Shown: piece by piece, positions 6,446 through 10,295 of the stretch
Position numbering within the stretch: position 1 is the first letter of the stretch
Layout: each line of letters begins with the position of its first letter
DNA from: Methylophilaceae bacterium UBA7525
Lineage (GTDB): Bacteria; Pseudomonadota; Gammaproteobacteria; Burkholderiales; Methylophilaceae
Reading direction: 5' to 3'
Length of the DNA stretch: 10,295 nucleotides
NCBI GenBank assembly: GCA_002479405.1
Contig: DLMX01000011.1
Span: 29,604 to 39,898 of the forward strand
The notes under the pieces: generated by a model
Databases searched by the model: none
What the model was told of the DNA's origin: nothing
The model's input: the letters and a program-made list of their open reading frames with translations, nothing else
Made by a program: the position numbers and the translations under genes

Positions 6446-7741
6446 ATGAAAAACAAGGTAGAAAAATGCATGGCGGGGGTTCTCACCTGGGTCGATCAGC
6501 GCTTTCCGCTGACCGCCAATATCAAGGCGCATCTGACGGAGTACTATGCGCCGAAAAATTTCAATTTCTGGTATTTCTTCGGTTCGCTGGCTTTGCTGGT
6601 GCTGGTCTTGCAGATCGTCACGGGCATTTTCCTGACCATGCATTACAAGCCTGATGCCGCATTGGCTTTCGGCTCCGTCGAATACATCATGCGTGACGTA
6701 TCCTGGGGCTGGCTGATTCGCTACATGCACTCCACCGGCGCATCCATGTTCTTCGTGGTGGTCTATCTGCATATGTTCCGTGGTTTGATTTACGGTTCCT
6801 ATCGCGCGCCGCGCGAACTGATCTGGCTGTTCGGTGTAGGCATTTTCCTGGTGCTGATGGGCGAAGCGTTCTTCGGCTACCTGCTGCCATGGGGCCAGAT
6901 GTCTTACTGGGGTGCTCAGGTTATTATCAATCTGTTCACATCCATACCGTTTATCGGTCCTGATGTGTCCGAGTGGTTGCGAGGTGATTATGTCGTTTCC
7001 GATGCGACACTGAATCGCTTCTTTGCTTTTCACGTTATCGCCCTGCCGCTGGTGCTGCTTGGCCTCGTTGTTGCGCATCTGATTGCTTTGCATGAGGTCG
7101 GCTCCAATAATCCTGATGGTATCGAGATCAAGGCTTACAAGGACCCGAAGACGCATATTCCGCTCGACGGCATTCCCTTTCACCCGTATTACACGGTGAA
7201 GGATATTGTCGGTGTGACGGTATTCCTGATGGTGTTCTCGGCCATCATCTTCTTCGCGCCGGAGATGAGCGGCTATTTCCTCGAGGCCAACAACTTTATT
7301 CCGGCTGACCCGCTACAGACGCCGGCACACATCGCGCCAGTCTGGTACTTCACGCCGTATTACTCGATCCTGCGCGCGGTGCCACCGATTTTCAATTCGC
7401 AGTTTCCTGGAGTAGCTGCGATGGGCCTGTCCGTCATGATCTTTGCCTTGTTGCCATGGCTGGATCGTAGTCCCGTGAAATCTATCCGGTATCGTGGTTC
7501 GCTCTACAAGAAGTGGTTGGCGTTGTTCGTGGTGAGTTTCATCGTGCTCGGTTATCTGGGCACCAAGCCGTCCAACGTCTGGGGTGTGTTTGATGCAAGT
7601 ACATGGATTGTCGGTGGCGCAGACCGTGCGACCATCGTGGCACGTATCTTCACATTGACCTATTTCCTCTTCTTTATTCTGATGCCTTGGTATACGAAGA
7701 AAGACAAGACAAAACCAGTGCCGGAAAGGGTAACCGCATAA
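6446..7741 (+). CDS. petB: Cytochrome b subunit of the bc1 complex
   Basis: This inner membrane subunit holds hemes bL and bH and the Qo and Qi quinone sites. The 431 residues are full length and unsplit (N- and C-terminal parts in one chain), with eight expected membrane helices. Heme ligands are His95 and His109 (RYMHS and YLHMF) and His196 and His211 (FFAFHV and VAHLIALH). PWGQMSYW (148-155) marks the cd loop, and LHEVGSNNPDG is typical bc1. Two variants stand out: the Qo motif is PVWY (298-301) rather than PEWY, and the second His pair is 15 residues apart, not 14. A strong AAGGAGG (6429-6435) inside the end of petA precedes the ATG by 10 bases. Its TAA overlaps the petC ATG by one base. 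Confidence 0.98.
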   Translation: MKNKVEKCMAGVLTWVDQRFPLTANIKAHLTEYYAPKNFNFWYFFGSLALLVLVLQIVTGIFLTMHYKPDAALAFGSVEYIMRDVSWGWLIRYMHSTGASMFFVVVYLHMFRGLIYGSYRAPRELIWLFGVGIFLVLMGEAFFGYLLPWGQMSYWGAQVIINLFTSIPFIGPDVSEWLRGDYVVSDATLNRFFAFHVIALPLVLLGLVVAHLIALHEVGSNNPDGIEIKAYKDPKTHIPLDGIPFHPYYTVKDIVGVTVFLMVFSAIIFFAPEMSGYFLEANNFIPADPLQTPAHIAPVWYFTPYYSILRAVPPIFNSQFPGVAAMGLSVMIFALLPWLDRSPVKSIRYRGSLYKKWLALFVVSFIVLGYLGTKPSNVWGVFDASTWIVGGADRATIVARIFTLTYFLFFILMPWYTKKDKTKPVPERVTA

Positions 7742-8502
7742 TGAAGTCGCAATCAATCATCAATGCCGTTAAACACGGATTTTTGGCAGCTTCTTTCCTG
7801 CTGCTCCCAGCGTTTGCTGTGGCAGCTGGTGGAGATGTTCATCTGGATAAGGCGCCTGTCAACCTCAGTAATCAAGAGTCCTTGCAGAGGGGTGCCAAGC
7901 TGTTCGTCAATTATTGCCTGAACTGCCATAGTGCAAACTACATGCGCTATAACAGGCTGGTGGATATCGGACTGACGGAAGAGCAGATCAAGAATAATCT
8001 GCTGTTCGCTTCCGAGAAAGTTGGTGACACCATGCAGGTGGCGATGCCCAAGGCGGGGGCGAAAGCCTGGTTTGGTGTTGTGCCGCCGGATCTGACTGTG
8101 GAAGCGCGCGCACGGACCGCGGATTGGCTTTACACCTATCTGCGTGGCTTCTATCGTGATGGCAGTCGCCCGACCGGCTGGAACAATGTCGTGTTCCCCA
8201 ATGTCGGCATGCCGCACGTGCTTTGGGAGCTTCAGGGCCATCAGGTCATGAAGACCGAGGAACAAGTCGCTGCTGATGGTGCAAAGATGGAAAGTCATCA
8301 TCTGGTGCTGGACAAGCCCGGTGTCATGACGCCGGCGGAATATGATGCCGCCATGGCTGATCTGGTGAATTACCTGGTATTCATGGCTGAACCGGCGCAG
8401 GTGCAACGCAAGAAGCTGGGCATTATTGTCTTGCTGTTCCTGGGCCTGCTGTTCGTCGTTTCGTACTACCTGAAGAAAGAGTTCTGGAAAGACGTGCATT
8501 AA
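7741..8502 (+). CDS. petC: Cytochrome c1 subunit of the bc1 complex
   Basis: Cytochrome c1 passes electrons from the Rieske cluster to a periplasmic cytochrome c. The ATG at 7741 gives 253 residues, and any upstream in-frame start lies inside petB in a non-homologous stretch. A Sec signal peptide covers about 1-29 (hydrophobic core 14-28, AFAVAAG near the cleavage site). The heme site CLNCH is at 59-63, followed by SANYMRYNR. The probable axial Met157 lies in NVGMPHVLWELQG. A C-terminal membrane anchor spans about 226-243 and is followed by a basic tail. It overlaps petB by one base (TAATG), with AAAGGG (7725-7730) as ribosome-binding site, and is followed by a strong terminator, so it is the last gene of the pet operon. 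Confidence 0.98.
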   Translation: MKSQSIINAVKHGFLAASFLLLPAFAVAAGGDVHLDKAPVNLSNQESLQRGAKLFVNYCLNCHSANYMRYNRLVDIGLTEEQIKNNLLFASEKVGDTMQVAMPKAGAKAWFGVVPPDLTVEARARTADWLYTYLRGFYRDGSRPTGWNNVVFPNVGMPHVLWELQGHQVMKTEEQVAADGAKMESHHLVLDKPGVMTPAEYDAAMADLVNYLVFMAEPAQVQRKKLGIIVLLFLGLLFVVSYYLKKEFWKDVH

Positions 8503-8511
8503 TCTAACTGG

Positions 8512-8551
8512 CGGGACGGGCTTCCAGTTGAATGGAAGCCTCTCCCGTTTT
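8512..8551 (+). terminator. Intrinsic terminator of petABC
   Basis: Left arm 8512-8525 pairs with right arm 8534-8547 over 14 positions: twelve Watson-Crick pairs, one C-C mismatch and one G-T wobble. The loop is 8 bases (AGTTGAAT), and an extra A-T pair can close it. TTTT follows at 8548-8551, then more T-runs (8553-8557 and 8560-8565). It starts 9 bases after the petC stop and ends 28 bases before the sspA ATG. Confidence 0.92.
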
Positions 8552-8579
8552 GCTTTTTAGTTTTTAGGAAACCACTATT

Positions 8580-9179
8580 ATGATGACGCTATACTCTGGC
8601 ACCACTGACCCTTACAGTCATCGTTGCCGCATCGTGCTTTTTGAAAAAGGCATGGATTTTCAAGTCATTGATGTAGATTTGGCCAACAAGCCGGAAGATC
8701 TGGCTATCATCAATCCGCATAACGAAGTGCCGGTGCTGGTCGAGCGCGACCTGGTATTGCAGCAGGCCAATATCATCAATGAATATATTGATGAGCGTTT
8801 TCCGCATCCGCAGTTGATGCCGGCGGATCCGGTCATGCGCGCTCGTGCCAGACTGTTTTTGCACAACTTCGAAGAACAGCTTTTTTCCCATATTGCCGAA
8901 CTGGAATCCGGCAATCAGAAGGCTGCGGACAAGGCGCGCGCCACGATTCGTGACAATCTGACACAGATTGTGCCGTTGTTCAGCAAGCAGCAATATATTC
9001 TGGGCGATGAATTCTCCATGCTGGATGTTGCTCTGGCCCCGCTGCTGTGGCGCCTCGGACATTATGGAATTGAGCTGCCGAAACAGGCCGCACCTTTACT
9101 TAAGTACGCAGAACGTATATTCTCTCGCCCGGCGTATATAGAAGCGATGACGCCATCAGAAAAAGCAATGCGCAAGTAG
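8580..9179 (+). CDS. sspA: SspA, stringent starvation protein A (GST fold)
   Basis: SspA is a catalytically inactive glutathione-S-transferase-fold protein that binds sigma70 RNA polymerase and alters promoter choice during starvation and acid stress, as shown in E. coli. The 199 residues contain an N-terminal thioredoxin-like domain (about 1-80) starting LYSGTTDPYSHRCRIVL, with NPHNEVPVL at the GST glutathione-region cis-Pro. A helical C-terminal domain contains EFSMLDVALAPLLWRL. The FPHPQLMP segment includes Pro75-His76-Pro77, the PHP surface triad needed for E. coli SspA activity. Two ATGs are adjacent (8580 and 8583). AGGAAA (8566-8571) lies 8 bases before the first, which I choose, though the second is possible. 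It follows the petC terminator closely and precedes sspB by 61 bp. Confidence 0.95.
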   Translation: MMTLYSGTTDPYSHRCRIVLFEKGMDFQVIDVDLANKPEDLAIINPHNEVPVLVERDLVLQQANIINEYIDERFPHPQLMPADPVMRARARLFLHNFEEQLFSHIAELESGNQKAADKARATIRDNLTQIVPLFSKQQYILGDEFSMLDVALAPLLWRLGHYGIELPKQAAPLLKYAERIFSRPAYIEAMTPSEKAMRK

Positions 9180-9240
9180 GTCTGCTGGTTTAAGGCAGCA
9201 TGCCGGGTTCTGGTGTTAACTGACGAAGTTGAGGCGAGTG

Positions 9241-9672
9241 ATGAGTGAATTCACATCAACCAAGCCATACATGATTCGTGCCATGCATGAATGGTGTGTC
9301 GATAACGGTTTGACGCCCCACTTGCTGGTGGCAGTGGATGGTCAGACGCAAGTGCCCATGGCTTATGTCAAGGACGGCGAGATAGTCCTTAACATCAACT
9401 ATTCGGCGACCAAAAATCTGCAGATCAGTAATGATGCCATTACTTTTTCGGCGCGCTTCGGTGGTGTCGCCAATGAGTTGTATGTGCCCATGCATGCAGT
9501 AAAAGGTGTGTTTGCCAGGGAAAATGGTCAAGGCATGTTTTTTCAGCCAGAACCGGAGGAATCCGGATTCAGGGTTGGAGAGGCGGAGGCTGAAGAGCCA
9601 GCTCTGGACGCAAAAGAGAATAAAAAAACAGAGCCAGTCAAAAAGAAGCCGTTTTTGAAGTTGGTTAAATAG
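9241..9672 (+). CDS. sspB: SspB, ClpXP adaptor protein
   Basis: SspB delivers ssrA-tagged and other substrates to the ClpXP protease. The ATG at 9241 gives 143 residues. GAGG (9231-9234) sits 6 bases upstream, and the family begins close to STKPY, so I reject the in-frame TTG at 9229, which would add MRRV. A GTG at 9238 is also possible. The folded domain (about 5-105) has STKPYMIRAMHEWCVDNGLTP, a run around VLNINYSAT, and FSARFGG. An acidic, flexible linker (about 104-130) follows. The last residues, KKKPFLKLVK, resemble the ClpX-binding (XB) peptide at the E. coli SspB C-terminus (ending LRVVK). Linker and XB tail are both intact, so adaptor function is likely. Confidence 0.95.
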   Translation: MSEFTSTKPYMIRAMHEWCVDNGLTPHLLVAVDGQTQVPMAYVKDGEIVLNINYSATKNLQISNDAITFSARFGGVANELYVPMHAVKGVFARENGQGMFFQPEPEESGFRVGEAEAEEPALDAKENKKTEPVKKKPFLKLVK

Positions 9673-9689
9673 ATTTAATGCGATAAAAT
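9661..9689 (+). promoter_or_regulatory. Candidate promoter of tRNA-Thr(UGU)
   Basis: TTGGTT (9661-9666), a 17-bp spacer and TAAAAT (9684-9689) place a start near 9696, about three bases before the tRNA. The -35 lies in the last codons of sspB. The -10 matches five of six consensus bases and the -35 three (TTG). The spacing and short leader make it plausible. Confidence 0.45.
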
Positions 9690-9698
9690 TACGTTTTT

Positions 9699-9774
9699 GC
9701 CGGATTAGCTCAGTTGGTAGAGCAGCGCACTTGTAATGCGAAGGTCGTCAGTTCGATTCCGACATCCGGCACCA
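9699..9774 (+). tRNA. tRNA-Thr (anticodon UGU)
   Basis: This is a 76-base class I tRNA with encoded CCA. The acceptor arms GCCGGAT (9699-9705) and ATCCGGC (9764-9770) pair fully, followed by discriminator A and CCA (9772-9774). The D-loop contains AGTTGGTAG and the T-loop GTTCGATTCC. The anticodon loop CTTGTAA carries TGT at 9732-9734, reading ACA and other ACN codons. The outermost anticodon-stem pair is G-A. It corresponds in position and identity to E. coli thrU, the first tRNA of the tufB operon. Confidence 0.98.
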
Positions 9775-9793
9775 AAAATTCTCACCTTTGCGT

Positions 9794-9822
9794 TTGACAC
9801 GCAGTCAGATTATCAGCATAAT
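9794..9822 (+). promoter_or_regulatory. Near-consensus sigma70 promoter inside the tRNA cluster
   Basis: A perfect TTGACA (9794-9799), a 17-bp spacer and CATAAT (9817-9822, five of six) lie between tRNA-Thr(UGU) and tRNA-Tyr. Transcription would start near 9829, about 8 bases before tRNA-Tyr. AAAAATT just upstream (9774-9780) could act as a partial UP element. It would drive tRNA-Tyr, tRNA-Gly, tRNA-Thr(GGU) and tuf independently of the first tRNA. Confidence 0.75.
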
Positions 9823-9836
9823 CATGGGTTCGGTTG

Positions 9837-9921
9837 GGAGGGGTGGCCGAGTGGTTAAAGGCGACGGACTGTAAATCCGTTCTCTCAGAGTACGAAGGTT
9901 CGAATCCTTCCCCCTCCACCA
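9837..9921 (+). tRNA. tRNA-Tyr (anticodon GUA)
   Basis: This is an 85-base class II tRNA with a long variable arm and encoded CCA. The acceptor arms GGAGGGG (9837-9843) and CCCCTCC (9911-9917) pair fully, and the discriminator is A9918. The anticodon loop CTGTAAA carries GTA at 9871-9873, reading UAU and UAC. The variable arm around 9881-9893 folds on itself (CTCT/AGAG). It corresponds to E. coli tyrU in the tufB operon. Confidence 0.98.
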
Positions 9922-10013
9922 GCAACTTAAAGAATTAGCAAAAGTTAGCAATATCAGATTCAGAGCCGATAGGCGCTGGTTTGTTGGATGTTCGGGTGAT
10001 GTTGCTCCTCGAA

Positions 10014-10089
10014 GCGGGTGTAGCTCAGTTGGTAGAGCACTTGCCTTCCAAGCAAGATGTCGCGAGTTCGAGCCTCGTCGCCCGCTCCA
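10014..10089 (+). tRNA. tRNA-Gly (anticodon UCC)
   Basis: This is a 76-base tRNA with encoded CCA. The acceptor arms GCGGGTG (10014-10020) and CGCCCGC (10079-10085) pair with one G-T wobble, and the discriminator is T10086, as in E. coli tRNA-Gly. The anticodon stem CTTGC/GCAAG encloses loop CTTCCAA with TCC at 10047-10049, reading GGA and GGG. It corresponds to E. coli glyT. A 92-bp spacer separates it from tRNA-Tyr. Confidence 0.98.
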
Positions 10090-10112
10090 GAAAACCGGCA
10101 TAAGTATTTAGC

Positions 10113-10187
<75 letters not shown>

Positions 10188-10278
10188 TTGATTTAGGTGT
10201 GGGTTAAGTGGTCTGTTGCCTGATGGGCTTGCACTTGATTATTAACTTGATAATAGCAGTCAGTTAAAGGAAACGATT
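10188..10278 (+). other. Spacer and leader between tRNA-Thr(GGU) and tuf
   Basis: This 91-bp stretch has no terminator, so the tRNAs and tuf are probably one transcript, as in E. coli. It contains an imperfect direct repeat, CTTGATTA (10234-10241) and CTTGATAA (10246-10253), and a weak AT-rich hairpin at 10238-10254. Hexamers resembling TTGCAC and GATAAT occur but with too short a spacer (14 bp) for a convincing promoter. AAGGAAA (10267-10273) is the ribosome-binding site of tuf. Confidence 0.5.
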
Positions 10279-10295
10279 ATGGCAAAAGGTAAATT
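10279..10295 (+). CDS. tuf: Elongation factor Tu (first codons only)
   Basis: ATG at 10279 with AAGGAAA 5 bases upstream opens a frame reading M-A-K-G-K followed by two bases of the next codon, cut by the window edge. MAKxKF is the standard bacterial EF-Tu N-terminus. The position directly after the Thr-Tyr-Gly-Thr tRNA cluster matches the tufB locus of E. coli and many Proteobacteria. EF-Tu delivers aminoacyl-tRNA to the ribosome. Only five full codons are visible, so the call rests mostly on context. Confidence 0.88.

Noticed and set aside
6389..7183. A 264-residue antisense open frame over petB
   Set aside because: Same codon-register effect as over hisF. The composition is rich in Gln, His and Arg, typical of mirrored coding sequence.
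7753..8499. A 248-residue antisense open frame over petC
   Set aside because: It is codon-register antisense of petC with no independent start signal or motif.
9183..9200. TGCTG/CAGCA hairpin between sspA and sspB
   Set aside because: A five-pair stem with an 8-base loop and no T-run is too weak for a terminator. sspA and sspB are probably co-transcribed.
9935..9951. Direct repeat TTAGCAA-AAG-TTAGCAA between tRNA-Tyr and tRNA-Gly
   Set aside because: Two 7-base copies at 10-base spacing could be a binding site, but this is expected by chance in an AT-rich spacer and nothing else supports it.
9805..10101. A 98-residue minus-strand open frame across the tRNA cluster
   Set aside because: Its sequence (segments such as GRRGSNSRHLAWKASALP and GKDSNLRTLRERIYSP) is just antisense of tRNA-Gly and tRNA-Tyr, a well-known false protein call.

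Overview
This window looks like a conserved housekeeping stretch of a betaproteobacterial chromosome. The gene order hisA-hisF-hisI-hisE-hinT-tatABC, a single-PDZ HtrA protease, nif3, petABC, sspAB and a four-tRNA cluster running into tuf is, as I recall it, typical of Betaproteobacteria. The protein details agree: a PVWY Qo motif in cytochrome b, separate hisI and hisE, and an EF-Tu N-terminus reading MAKGKF. I cannot name the genus. Nothing suggests horizontal transfer: there is no insertion sequence, integrase, phage gene, CRISPR array or foreign-looking block.

Layout. (1) 1-2385, plus strand: the end of a histidine operon. It holds hisA (5' end cut by the window edge), hisF, hisI and hisE with overlapping or touching ends, then hinT one base after hisE. 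(2) 2420-3750, plus strand: tatA, tatB (TTG start) and tatC, the complete twin-arginine translocon. (3) 3766-4938, minus strand: a membrane-anchored DegS/HtrA-type serine protease. It converges on tatC with 15 bp between stop codons and diverges from nif3 with 29 bp between start codons. (4) 4968-5714: a Nif3/YbgI dinuclear-metal protein. (5) 5847-8502: petA, petB and petC, the three core subunits of cytochrome bc1, closed by a strong intrinsic terminator at 8512-8551. (6) 8580-9672: sspA and sspB, a stringent-starvation RNA polymerase-associated protein and a ClpXP adaptor. (7) 9699-10187: tRNA-Thr(UGU), tRNA-Tyr(GUA), tRNA-Gly(UCC) and tRNA-Thr(GGU), then the first six codons of tuf. This is the same tRNA order as the E. 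coli thrU-tyrU-glyT-thrT-tufB operon.

How the parts connect: the Rieske protein encoded by petA is expected to be exported folded by the Tat translocon encoded about 2 kb upstream, while cytochrome b enters by the Sec/YidC route and cytochrome c1 by Sec with heme attachment in the periplasm. The HtrA protease would monitor envelope protein quality. SspA/SspB adjust transcription and proteolysis, and the tRNA-tuf unit supplies translation elongation.

I found no credible undescribed multi-gene system. The most useful second-look items are a near-consensus promoter inside the tRNA cluster, a Lys-Arg variant of the Tat motif in the Rieske protein, the altered Qo motif and heme spacing in cytochrome b, the TTG start of tatB, and the very tight terminator-to-sspA spacing.
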